The notes under the pieces: generated by a model
The model's input: only the letters and a program-made list of their open reading frames with translations
Told to the model about the DNA's origin: nothing
Database searches by the model: none
Translations under genes and position numbers: made by a program
In this document: one piece after another, positions 52,155-60,617 of the stretch
Layout of the letters: every line of letters begins with the position of its first letter
How positions within the stretch are numbered: the first letter of the stretch is position 1
Origin: Hymenobacter glacieicola
GTDB taxonomy: Bacteria; Bacteroidota; Bacteroidia; Cytophagales; Hymenobacteraceae
Direction of reading: 5' to 3'
Assembly: GCF_014640315.1 (NCBI RefSeq)
Contig: NZ_BMGS01000006.1
Span: 280,141 to 344,140, forward strand
Length of the DNA: 64,000 bases

Positions 52155-52738
52155 TATTTCTTCTCTAGCCCCGTCAGGAGCATGGTGACGATGTTGGCTT
52201 CCAGCTCCTCGGCCGACAGCTCGCGGCCGGGGCGGTACCAGAGCTCTACCCAGCGCACGGCCGAGAGGATGGTAAACAAGGCCACCGACACGTTGACGGG
52301 TTGAAACTCGCCGGCGGCAATGCCTTGCTCAATCAAGGCCGCGAAGCCTTTTTCGTACTGCTTGCGGGCATCCTTGAACTCGGTGAGGGCCGGCTCGGGT
52401 AGGTATTTCCAGTCGTGGTTGGCCACGGATACGGCCGCGCCGTCCTCAATCATCAGCCGAATGTGCAGGCGAATCAGCGACTTAATCTTCTCAACGAAGG
52501 GCGCTTCCGTGGCCTCAATTTCGGCCAGCTGGGAAATATAGGTGCTTGACACCCGAAAGCAGATCAGCTCCAGAATCTCGTCCTTGGACTTGATGTGGTT
52601 GTACATGCTGGCGGCTTCGATGCCTACTTCGCCGGCCAAGTCGCGCATGGAAGTACCACTGAAGCCTTTCTGCTTGAACAGCTTGGCCGCTTCTTCCAGA
52701 ATCAGTTGGCGCTTATTGGTTTTGCGGGTTGTAATCAT
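52154..52738 (-). CDS. paaR: TetR-family regulator, probable PaaR
   Basis: 194 aa. N-terminal TetR HTH (about 10-58: ILEEAAKLFKQKGFSGTSMRDLAGEVGIEAASMYNHIKSKDEIL) and a C-terminal ligand domain. It heads the paa cluster. The two CNAACATTCGTTNG sites, at the paaA promoter and in its own upstream region, closely resemble the operator I recall for the TetR-type PaaR of Thermus (CNAACGNNCGTTNG), with phenylacetyl-CoA as inducer. Target and effector are inferred. Confidence 0.85.
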   Translation of the reverse strand: MITTRKTNKRQLILEEAAKLFKQKGFSGTSMRDLAGEVGIEAASMYNHIKSKDEILELICFRVSSTYISQLAEIEATEAPFVEKIKSLIRLHIRLMIEDGAAVSVANHDWKYLPEPALTEFKDARKQYEKGFAALIEQGIAAGEFQPVNVSVALFTILSAVRWVELWYRPGRELSAEELEANIVTMLLTGLEKK

Positions 52739-53175
52739 GGGTGGGAGGTAGGGTGCTGATAGCCCTACGCCAAAGGCCTGCTAAAGATTGCGCAAATCGT
52801 TGCCGTGGTTTAACATTCCGCCTTCGCGGCTAGGTAGGAAGCTTATGCTCACGCTCAGTAATTTACAGACCAGAACAACGTGTACCCCAGTCTTGCCGCG
52901 GTTGCCCGGCAACTCCGGGCCGGTTATCAACAAGCCCCAATATACTACTTTAATTTCCGCAAACGAATGTTTGTTAGTCTGGAAGGTCAAGATGTTACCC
53001 GGAGGTAGAACAGACCAAGCAACCAAGCAAAAAAACTGTCCTGCTGAACTGGCCGAGGCACCTTTTGCCTTGGCTAAACTGAGTACCACTCGCTTCAGCA
53101 GACATTCATGTAACTAAAGCTGGGGTTTGCCAGTCTAGCAGAAGAGTATTCCACTGACCTTCTCTCCTGAGCTAT
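52739..53175. other. tetR/SDR divergent intergenic region
   Basis: 437 bp. Contains the PaaR-type site (52960-52973) and a minus-strand -7-like TATATTGG near 52940. No coding ORF seen. Confidence 0.5.
52960..52973. promoter_or_regulatory. PaaR-type operator upstream of tetR
   Basis: CAAACGAATGTTTG on the plus strand (CAAACATTCGTTTG on the other), the same core as at paaA. It lies 222 bp before the tetR start, upstream of the -7-like box. Suggests autoregulation of the tetR-paaE unit. Confidence 0.65.
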
Positions 53176-53994
53176 ATGGCAAACTCCTCAAACTCCCAGC
53201 GTCTTCAACACCAGATTGCCCTCGTGACGGGGGGGAGCTCCGGCATTGGGGCCGGCGTAGCCCGGGCCATGGCCGCCGAAGGCGCCACCGTCATTGTCAA
53301 CTACGCCCACAGTGCCGACGAAGCCGCCGCCGTTGTGGCCGACATTGAAAAGGCGGGCGGCCGGGCTGTGGCCATCAAGGCCGATGTCAGCAAGGAAGAC
53401 GAGGTACTCCACATGTTCGACCAGATTCGGGAGCAGTTCCAGACCCTGCATATTCTGGTTAACAACTCCGGTATTCAGCAGGATTCGCCCTTTCTGGAAA
53501 TGAGCCTGGCGCAGTGGCAGAAGGTGATTGACGTGAACCTGACCGGACAGTTTCTGTGCGCCCGCGAGGCGGCCCGGGAGTTTGTGCGGCGCGGTCCGCA
53601 GCCGGAAGTATCCAAGGCCACGGGCAAAATCATTTGTATGAGCTCGGTGCACGAGGTTATTCCCTGGGCCGGGCACGTCAACTACGCCACCAGCAAGGGC
53701 GGCATCATGCAGCTGATGAAGAGCATGGCCCAGGAGCTCGCGCCCCAGCGCATTCGGGTGAACAGCATCGGGCCGGGCGCCATTGCTACCCCCATCAACC
53801 TCTCGGCCCGCGACACGCCCGAGGAAGAACGCAACTTGCTAACCCTGATTCCTTACGGCCGCATCGGCGACCCCGCCGACATTGGTATGGTAGCCGTGTG
53901 GCTGGCCTCCGACGAAGCTGATTACGTGACGGGTACCACCATCTTCGCCGACGGCGGCATGACCCTCTACCCTGGTTTTGCCGATAACGGCTGA
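53176..53994 (+). CDS. SDR-family oxidoreductase, glucose 1-dehydrogenase-like
   Basis: 272 aa short-chain dehydrogenase. Cofactor motif TGGSSGIGAG, NNSG, and catalytic Ser (CMSSVHE), Tyr and Lys (VNYATSKGG). C-terminal ADGGMTLYPGF is typical of glucose 1-dehydrogenase-like SDRs. With the GH63-like hydrolase and the 6-phosphogluconate dehydrogenase encoded downstream, glucose oxidation is a sensible inference, but SDR substrate cannot be fixed from sequence. Confidence 0.85.
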   Translation: MANSSNSQRLQHQIALVTGGSSGIGAGVARAMAAEGATVIVNYAHSADEAAAVVADIEKAGGRAVAIKADVSKEDEVLHMFDQIREQFQTLHILVNNSGIQQDSPFLEMSLAQWQKVIDVNLTGQFLCAREAAREFVRRGPQPEVSKATGKIICMSSVHEVIPWAGHVNYATSKGGIMQLMKSMAQELAPQRIRVNSIGPGAIATPINLSARDTPEEERNLLTLIPYGRIGDPADIGMVAVWLASDEADYVTGTTIFADGGMTLYPGFADNG

Positions 53995-54102
53995 GTTGCG
54001 GTAAGCGGCCGGGTTATCTGGTAGCCCGCCGCAGTGCAGGCTTCATGTGCTACCCCTTAAGGTCCGGCGAAGAACAGGTAACTGCTCGCTGGCGTATTTT
54101 GT

Positions 54103-56754
54103 ATGACCCAGGAACAACAACGGCAGCAACAGGCCCAGGAAGGACAGGCCGCATGGCACCGCTTCGGGCCCTACGTATCGGAGCGGCAGTGGGGCACGGT
54201 GCGTGAGGACTACTCCGCCAACAGCCAGCCCTGGACCTACACCACCCACGATATGGCCCGCAGCCTGGCCTACCGCTGGGGCGAGGAAGGAATCGGCGGT
54301 ATCTCCGACGACCAGCAGCTGCTGTGCCTGGCCCCCGCCTTTTGGAATGGGCAGGATCCTATCGTGAAGGAGCGTTTGTTTGGGCTGAGCGGGCCCGAGG
54401 GCAACCATGGCGAGGACGTCAAGGAGCTATACTACTACCTAGATAACACGCCCACGCACTCCTACATGCGGATGCTGTACAAGTATCCGCAGCACGCCTA
54501 CCCCTACGAGTGGCTGGTGCAGGAAAACGCCCGCCGCGGCCGGCACAAGCCCGAGTTTGAGCTGCTGGATACCTGCATTTTCCGCGAGAACCGCTACTTC
54601 GACATCTTTCTGGAGTACGCCAAAGCCGGCCCCGAAGATCTGTTGCTGCAAATAACGGTGCACAACCGGGCCAGCGAAGCGGCGGTGCTGCAGGTGCTAC
54701 CCCAGTTATGGTTTCGTAACACCTGGGCCTGGGGCTACGAGGACTACCGGCCCCAGCTTCGTGCCCTGGCGGAAGGCCATATTCGAGTGGAGCATGCTAA
54801 GCTCCCGGCCCTGCAGCTCTACTGCGACGTGCCCGCTGCCGCGGATGCAGGCCCCACGCTGCTGTTTTGCGACAACGATACCAACTGCCAGCGCCTGTAC
54901 GGTACCCCCAATGCCGGCGCCTACTGCAAGGATGGCATCAACGACTACCTGGTTCATGGCAATCAAGCGGCCGTGAACTCCGCCCGGCTGGGCACCCGCG
55001 CGGCGGCCCACTATACGCTCAGCGTGCCGGCTGGCGAAAGCCGGGTGGTGCGCGTGCGCCTGGCCGCCCCCGAGCTACCCGAGCCTTTCGCCGATTTTGC
55101 CGCCATTGTGCGGCAGCGCCAGGCCGAGGCCGACGAGTTTTACCAGCACCTGCAAACCGACCTCCACAGCCCCGATGCGCGTAACGTGCAGCGCCAGGCC
55201 CTGGCCGGCATGCTCTGGAGCAAGCAGTTTTATTACTACGATGTAGCCCAGTGGCTGCAGGGCGACCCGGCCTCGCCGCCGCCACCCGCCGCGCGCCTGC
55301 GCAGCCGCAACCACACCTGGCCCCACCTCAACAATGCCGACATCATCTCCATGCCCGACAAGTGGGAGTACCCCTGGTACGCGGCCTGGGACCTGGCTTT
55401 CCATTGCATCCCGCTGGCCATGGTCGATGCCGAGTTTGCCAAAAATCAGCTTCAGCTGCTTTGCCAAGACTGGTACATGCACCCCAACGGCCAGCTGCCG
55501 GCCTACGAGTGGAAACTGGAGGATGTAAACCCGCCGGTACACGCCTACGCTACCTGGCGGGTATACAAGATGGACCGCAAGCTCCGGGGCGGCCAGGGCG
55601 ACACGCCGTTTCTGGAAAGCGTGTTTCACCGCCTGCTGCTCAACTTCACGTGGTGGGTAAACCGCAAGGACCGTAACAACCGCAACGTGTTCGAGGGTGG
55701 TTTCCTGGGCTTGGACAACATTGGCGTGTTCGACCGCTCGGCCCCGCTGCCCACCGGCGGCTACATCGAGCAGGCCGATGGCACGGCCTGGATGGCCATG
55801 TTTGCTTTAAACATGATGCGCATGGCCCTGGAGCTGGCCAAAACCAACCCGGTGTACCAGGACATGGCCAGCAAGTTTTTCGAGCATTTCCTCTACATCG
55901 CCCAGGCCATGACCAACCTGGCCGACCAGAAAATCGACATGTGGGACGAGGAGGATGGGTTTTACTACGATGTGCTCAACACTCCCGAGCACGGCCGCCT
56001 ACCCCTGCGCATCCGGTCCATGGTGGGGCTGATTCCCTTATTTGCCGTGGAGGTGCTCGACGAGGACACCCTGCAGCAGATGCCCCGCTTTGTGTACCGC
56101 CTGAACTGGTTTCTCAACCACCGCCCCGCGCTGGCCGCGCTGGTGTCGAGGTGGCAGGAACCGGGACGCGGCCAAAGCCACCTGCTTTCCCTGCTGCGAG
56201 GGCACCGCATGAAGCTGCTGCTGCGCCTGGCCCTGGATGAGGCCGAGTTTCTGTCTGCTTACGGGGTGCGGGCCCTCTCGCGCTACCACTTGGCGCGGCC
56301 CTACGTGTTCGAGTATGCCGATGGGAAGAAGGAAGTTGTGCAGTATGAGCCCGGCGAGTCGAGCACTTCCCTGTTCGGGGGCAACAGCAACTGGCGCGGC
56401 CCGGTCTGGCTGCCGATGAACTTTCTGCTGGTAGAGTCCTTACAGCGCTTCTACCACTACTACGGTCCCGACTTTAAGGTGGAGTACCCCACCGGCTCCG
56501 GCCAGTTCAGCACGTTGCTGGAAATTTCGCAGGCCCTCACCGAGCGGCTCACCCGCCTGTTCCTGCGCGATGCCGACGGCCGCCGCCCCTGCCTCGGACC
56601 CGACAAGCAATTCCAGACCGACCCCAACTTCAAGGACTACCTGCTTTTTCACGAGTATTTCCACGGCGACTCGGGCCAGGGCCTCGGGGCCAGCCACCAA
56701 ACCGGCTGGACCGGCCTGATTGCCAAGCTACTGCAGCCCCGTTCCCCTGAATAG
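54103..56754 (+). CDS. GH63-like glucosidase (MGH1-like (alpha/alpha)6 domain)
   Basis: 883 aa, no signal peptide (starts MTQEQQRQQQAQEGQ), so cytosolic. N-terminal beta-sandwich to about residue 330, then an (alpha/alpha)6 barrel with SMPDKWEYPWYAAWDLAFHCIPLAMVDAEFAKNQL, ADGTAWMAMFALNMM, and late NSNWRGPVWLPMNFLL, as in GH63 and mannosylglycerate-hydrolase-like enzymes. Likely cleaves an alpha-glucosidic disaccharide. Flanked by SDR and gnd genes on the same strand. Confidence 0.85.
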   Translation: MTQEQQRQQQAQEGQAAWHRFGPYVSERQWGTVREDYSANSQPWTYTTHDMARSLAYRWGEEGIGGISDDQQLLCLAPAFWNGQDPIVKERLFGLSGPEGNHGEDVKELYYYLDNTPTHSYMRMLYKYPQHAYPYEWLVQENARRGRHKPEFELLDTCIFRENRYFDIFLEYAKAGPEDLLLQITVHNRASEAAVLQVLPQLWFRNTWAWGYEDYRPQLRALAEGHIRVEHAKLPALQLYCDVPAAADAGPTLLFCDNDTNCQRLYGTPNAGAYCKDGINDYLVHGNQAAVNSARLGTRAAAHYTLSVPAGESRVVRVRLAAPELPEPFADFAAIVRQRQAEADEFYQHLQTDLHSPDARNVQRQALAGMLWSKQFYYYDVAQWLQGDPASPPPPAARLRSRNHTWPHLNNADIISMPDKWEYPWYAAWDLAFHCIPLAMVDAEFAKNQLQLLCQDWYMHPNGQLPAYEWKLEDVNPPVHAYATWRVYKMDRKLRGGQGDTPFLESVFHRLLLNFTWWVNRKDRNNRNVFEGGFLGLDNIGVFDRSAPLPTGGYIEQADGTAWMAMFALNMMRMALELAKTNPVYQDMASKFFEHFLYIAQAMTNLADQKIDMWDEEDGFYYDVLNTPEHGRLPLRIRSMVGLIPLFAVEVLDEDTLQQMPRFVYRLNWFLNHRPALAALVSRWQEPGRGQSHLLSLLRGHRMKLLLRLALDEAEFLSAYGVRALSRYHLARPYVFEYADGKKEVVQYEPGESSTSLFGGNSNWRGPVWLPMNFLLVESLQRFYHYYGPDFKVEYPTGSGQFSTLLEISQALTERLTRLFLRDADGRRPCLGPDKQFQTDPNFKDYLLFHEYFHGDSGQGLGASHQTGWTGLIAKLLQPRSPE

Positions 56755-56872
56755 GTAGCCCCAGAGCCGGCTTTGGCCCGCCGGGCCATTCTTGTGGCCG
56801 GCGTGCTACTGGCCTGGCCTACATCTTACCTACCTCGCGCTATTATTTTTTTCATTCTACTACTTGATAGGC

Positions 56873-57868
56873 ATGAGCAAAACGCAAATCGGGGTCATTG
56901 GCCTCGGCAAAATGGGGACAGGCCTGGCCCGGCAGGCTGCCGAAAAAGGCTACCCCGTCGTGGGCCTCGATATTCATCCCCGCCCTGATCTGGAAGCGGA
57001 AAACCTGCGGGTGGTCGGCAGCATAGAAGAGCTGGTTAGCAAGCTGAAGCGTCCGCGCAAGGTGTTTCTCTACATCCCGGCCGGGGCGGCCGTAGATGGG
57101 CTTATCCAGCAGTTACTACCCCATTTGGAAGCCGGCGACATTATTGTGGACGGGGGCAACTCCTACTGGGGCGACTCCATCCGGCGGGCGGCGCGGCTGC
57201 GCGAGCAGGGCCTGCACTTCCTGGACTGCGGCGCCAGCGGCGGCCCCGGCGGAGCCCGCACCGGCGCTTGCTACATGGTGGGCGGCGCACCCGAAGCCGT
57301 GGAGCAGCTGCGTGAGTTTTTCGTGGCTACGTCGGTGCCGGGCGGCTTCCTGCACACGGGCGCGGCCGGCACGGGCCACTACGTGAAGCTGGTGCACAAC
57401 GGCATCGAATTCGGCATGCTGCAGGCCATAGGCGAGGGCATGGGCCTGCTCACCCACTTTCGCGAAAAGCTGGATGTCAGCGCCATTCTGGGCTTGTGGA
57501 ACAACGGCTCGGTGGTGCGCTCCTGGCTGGTAGAGCTCATGAAAAAGACTTATGATGAAGAAGCCGGCTTCAACGTGCCCAGCTACATTGAGGACACCGG
57601 CGAGGTAAACTGGCTGGTGGCCGACGCCCTGCATATGGAAGTACCCATTCCCGTCATTTCCCAGTCGGTAATGCAGCTTTTTACCTCCCGCGACAAGGAA
57701 CCAACCTGGGCCAAAGCCATTGCCATGATGCGCCACGGCTTCGGTGGGCACCCCTACGGCGAAGACAAAGGCCTGCAGCGGGAGCGGCAGTACGGCCGGG
57801 TGGGGGAGTACGAAATGTCCGAGGAAACCGGCGAGCGGGCCGACCAGCAAACCACGGGCCCGCAGTAG
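56873..57868 (+). CDS. gnd: 6-phosphogluconate dehydrogenase (decarboxylating), short type
   Basis: 331 aa from ATG 56873 (MSKTQIGVIGLGKMGTG); the longer frame to 56792 adds a hydrophobic non-family stretch. Rossmann GLGKMG, GNSYWGDS, DCGASGGPGGARTG, and catalytic KLVHNGIEFGMLQAIGEG. The about 300-330-aa length matches the NAD-type YqeC-like Gnd rather than the 470-aa enzyme. Oxidative decarboxylation to ribulose-5-P, in the cytosol. Confidence 0.92.
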   Translation: MSKTQIGVIGLGKMGTGLARQAAEKGYPVVGLDIHPRPDLEAENLRVVGSIEELVSKLKRPRKVFLYIPAGAAVDGLIQQLLPHLEAGDIIVDGGNSYWGDSIRRAARLREQGLHFLDCGASGGPGGARTGACYMVGGAPEAVEQLREFFVATSVPGGFLHTGAAGTGHYVKLVHNGIEFGMLQAIGEGMGLLTHFREKLDVSAILGLWNNGSVVRSWLVELMKKTYDEEAGFNVPSYIEDTGEVNWLVADALHMEVPIPVISQSVMQLFTSRDKEPTWAKAIAMMRHGFGGHPYGEDKGLQRERQYGRVGEYEMSEETGERADQQTTGPQ

Positions 57869-58095
57869 GGGTAAGGTTTACGGCGCAGCTTCTGCCCTCC
57901 GGCACCGCCCCTGGCCAACTGGCCCGGTAAACAGCCGCGGCAAGTAAGCGGGTAGGGCCGGGGCAGCGGTGGGTTAGGAGCAGGGCAAAGCAAGCAAGCG
58001 GGCCGGGAAGTAAAGAAAAATGCCTATACTCCCTCATTCAAACCCTGCTTTGTCATTTTTCGGAGCCTTTTTGCCGGCTCCGCTGTTCTTTCTGC

Positions 58096-58809
58096 GTGAC
58101 TGATTCTACCACTACCGCCGCCCGCCCCGACCTACTGCGTATTCCCTACGACGACTACCGCGCCCTGCCGGCCATTGCCAACTCCGACCTTTCGCGTTTG
58201 CGCGATGCCCTCAACGGGCGTCCTCCGCGCCCCCACGATTCCGTGGGCGGAGCTCTCGGGCTGGGCACGGCCTTTCATACCGCCATTCTGGAGCCCGACT
58301 TGTACCAGCCCGGGCAGCCCGGCATCAATGACACCCTGATCTGGTGGATGGTGGACGGCGTGAAGCTCAACCCCGAGGTGAATGCCCTGCTTGAGCAAGG
58401 TATTCCGGAGCCCAGCTGCATTTTTACCGAGCCCCTGACCAGCACCCTCTGCAAGCTCCGCGCCGACCTGGTGGTAGACCAGCCCGGCCAGCCCTACACC
58501 ATCGTGGACTTTAAAACCACCATGGCCCGCGACCATAACCACTTCGTGGAGCAGTGCACCCAGTATGACTACGACCGCCAGGCCGCGTTTTATGCCGATG
58601 CCCTGCACGCCGACCGGTTTCTGCTGATTGGGGTGCAGAAGGTAGAACCCTTTAAGGTGTTCGTGTACGAGGTGCCCCCGCTGATGCGCAACGAGGGCCG
58701 GGCCAAGTACCTGCGCCTGCTTAAGCTGCTGCAACCCGAGGCTCCGGTGCCCATGTCGGTGGTGCAGGCTGTGCGGGATGTGCGCAACGCCCTGAATGGA
58801 TCGGAATGA
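58096..58809 (+). CDS. PD-(D/E)XK nuclease, RecE/exonuclease VIII-like
   Basis: 237 aa from GTG 58096. The exonuclease VIII-like motifs are GTAFHTAILEPDLY, RADLVVD, VDFKTT (D-x-K catalytic pair) and YDYDRQAAFYADAL. In phages this nuclease works with a RecT annealase for recombination. Here no recT, phage or plasmid gene is near, so it is an isolated chromosomal copy. Role in repair is inferred. Confidence 0.8.
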   Translation: MTDSTTTAARPDLLRIPYDDYRALPAIANSDLSRLRDALNGRPPRPHDSVGGALGLGTAFHTAILEPDLYQPGQPGINDTLIWWMVDGVKLNPEVNALLEQGIPEPSCIFTEPLTSTLCKLRADLVVDQPGQPYTIVDFKTTMARDHNHFVEQCTQYDYDRQAAFYADALHADRFLLIGVQKVEPFKVFVYEVPPLMRNEGRAKYLRLLKLLQPEAPVPMSVVQAVRDVRNALNGSE

Positions 58810-58966
58810 GTTTGCCGCGCCGGCCGCCGCTGGCTTTGCTGATCTAACGCAACGCTTTTATTTATCAGGATACGTGTAAAAGGAAAATAATTGCCGGTTT
58901 TAATTAGGATAAATAATTACGCTGATTTATACTTGCATAACATCTGACGAAAAACAGACCTTTCAT

Positions 58967-59053
58967 ATGCGTCATTTCCGCAATAACCTCCAGAATAATA
59001 ACTCGAATAATCTTATTCGAGACTGGAAGGCTATTGCTCCCTTGGAGAACTGA
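58967..59053 (+). CDS. putative asparagine-rich leader peptide of asnA
   Basis: 28 aa from ATG 58967 to TGA 59051-59053. Residues 6-15 read NNLQNNNSNN, seven Asn out of ten, and the last residue is also Asn. The gene after it is asnA. Its codons overlap the hairpin strand 59002-59010 and the strand 59024-59032, which can pair with the left arm of the downstream terminator. This is the arrangement of a leader peptide that stalls the ribosome when Asn-tRNA(Asn) is scarce. No protein evidence; too short for similarity to be informative. Confidence 0.65.
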   Translation: MRHFRNNLQNNNSNNLIRDWKAIAPLEN

Positions 59054-59077
59054 AAAATCACTACTTGATTTTCTTTT

Positions 59078-59108
59078 AAAGCCTTCCACTACCTGGAAGG
59101 CTTTTTTT
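59078..59108 (+). terminator. intrinsic terminator between leader peptide and asnA
   Basis: An 11-bp perfect stem (59078-59088 with 59094-59104), 5-nt loop, and a run of seven T at 59102-59108. It begins 25 nt after the leader-ORF stop and 194 nt before asnA. The left arm is also complementary to 59024-59032. Confidence 0.85.
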
Positions 59109-59271
59109 ATGCCTGCGGGCCAGCTTAGCACGCGCAGTAGCTGGTAGTAGCCCGTAGTAATTGCGCACAAGTAATTTCTGAATTCTTGAAAAAACTCCCA
59201 TTTGGGAGAAGGGAATTCGTGTGCCTTTTCGAACTGAAAAAACCAATCATAAACTCCTAAAATAAATAGCC

Positions 59272-60279
59272 ATGAGCGCCCCGGATTTATTGAAAACTGA
59301 GGAAGCAATTTCCTTTGTAAAGGATACTTTCGCTAAAGAACTCAGTGCCCAGCTGCAGCTCAGCAAGGTTTCGTCGCCGATTGCTGTGCTGGACGGCACG
59401 GGCATCAACGACGACCTGAACGGGGTGGAACGCCCCGTGGGGTTTCCGATTAAAGCCCTGGATGAGCGGCGGGCAGTGGTGGTGCACTCCCTGGCCAAAT
59501 GGAAGCGGGTGCGCCTGCAGGAGCTGGGTATTGAAGCGGGTCGGGGCCTGCTCACCGACATGCGCGCCCTGCGCCCCGACGAGGAGTATTCGCCCATTCA
59601 CTCCATTTACGTGGATCAGTGGGACTGGGAAAAGCACATCAGCCCCGAGCAGCGCACGCCGGCTTTCCTGCGGGCTACCGTAGAGCGCATCTATGAGGCC
59701 CTGAAAACCACGGAAGCGCGCGTAACGGCCGAGTACCCGGAAATTACGCCCGCGCTGCCCGGCAAAATTACCTTCCTGCACGCCGAGGACCTGCTGAAAC
59801 AGTACCCCAGCCTCACGCCCAAGCAGCGGGAGCACGAGGCCGTGAAGCAATACGGCGCCGTGTTCCTGATGGGCATCGGGCACGAGTTGAGCCACGGCGA
59901 ACCCCACGACGGCCGCGCCCCCGACTACGACGACTGGAGTACTGAAACCGAAGAAGGCTATCGGGGCCTCAACGGCGACATTCTGCTCTGGCACCCCGTG
60001 CTGCAAACTTCCTTCGAGGTATCCTCGATGGGTATCCGGGTGGACAAGCACGCGCTGGTGCGCCAGCTGGCCCTGCGTGGCTGCGAAGACCGGCAGGAAC
60101 TGTCGTTTCATGCGCAGCTGCTTAAGGACGAGCTGCCCCAAAGCATTGGTGGCGGCATTGGCCAGAGCCGGGTGTGCATGTTTATGCTGCGCAAGGCCCA
60201 TATCGGGCAGGTGCAGGTGAGCATTTGGCCGGAGGCCGTGCGCGCGGAGCTGGCCGGAGCCGGAGTTGGGCTGCTGTAG
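59272..60279 (+). CDS. asnA: aspartate-ammonia ligase (AsnA-type asparagine synthetase)
   Basis: 335 aa, family length. MSAPDLLKTEEAISFVKDTFAKEL at the N-terminus, SSPIAVLDGTGINDDLNGVERPV, YVDQWDWEK and GIGQSRVCMFMLRKAHIGQVQVSIW are class-II synthetase-like AsnA hallmarks. Makes asparagine from aspartate, ammonia and ATP in the cytosol. Likely controlled by the attenuator in its leader. Ends before a clear intrinsic terminator. Confidence 0.96.
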   Translation: MSAPDLLKTEEAISFVKDTFAKELSAQLQLSKVSSPIAVLDGTGINDDLNGVERPVGFPIKALDERRAVVVHSLAKWKRVRLQELGIEAGRGLLTDMRALRPDEEYSPIHSIYVDQWDWEKHISPEQRTPAFLRATVERIYEALKTTEARVTAEYPEITPALPGKITFLHAEDLLKQYPSLTPKQREHEAVKQYGAVFLMGIGHELSHGEPHDGRAPDYDDWSTETEEGYRGLNGDILLWHPVLQTSFEVSSMGIRVDKHALVRQLALRGCEDRQELSFHAQLLKDELPQSIGGGIGQSRVCMFMLRKAHIGQVQVSIWPEAVRAELAGAGVGLL

Positions 60280-60617
60280 GCAGCCACAAGCTAGCTGCCG
60301 CGGAGGCAGCGGAGGCGGGGGAGCAGGTTTGGCGGCCGTAGCTCCTCCGCCTTTTTTGTACGCGTCAGGCCAGCCGCCGGGTAGCAGAGCAGGCGGATGG
60401 GGAGCAGCCGAGCCGCCCGAATGAAACAGCGGAAATTTTGGGCCGGCTGGTAGAGCGAACCGGGCTGCTGGTAGAGTAAAAACGGGGCAGGAGGCTCAAG
60501 AACCGAATTCGGCGCGGGGCTTGCAAGTGGGCAGTCAAGCGCTTAACACTACTTCACTGGCTCGTCGCTTTCCTTTGGAACGGCGGCTACTTCTACACTT
60601 TCACCTTTCCCATTCTC
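60280..60617. other. intergenic region after asnA
   Basis: 338 bp. The first part holds the asnA terminator (60313-60357). The rest is G-rich then less so, and probably contains the promoter of the gene at 60618. No other feature seen. Confidence 0.5.
60313..60357 (+). terminator. asnA terminator
   Basis: A 12-bp stem with one mismatch (60313-60324 with 60341-60352) followed by a T run, 34 bp after the asnA stop. Confidence 0.75.

Larger units (their letters stand above)
58810..59271. promoter_or_regulatory. asnA leader region (candidate attenuator)
   Basis: 462 bp, distinctly AT-rich to about 59110. It holds a candidate -7 (TATACTTG, 58928-58935), an Asn-rich leader ORF (58967-59053), an early hairpin (59002-59010 with 59013-59021), an antiterminator pairing (59024-59032 with 59080-59088) and an intrinsic terminator (59078-59108). 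A further 163 nt follow to the asnA ATG. Confidence 0.65.

Noticed and set aside
58904..59308. 134-codon minus-strand frame across the asnA leader
   Set aside because: Antisense to the leader ORF and terminator, no family features, and runs into the asnA coding region.
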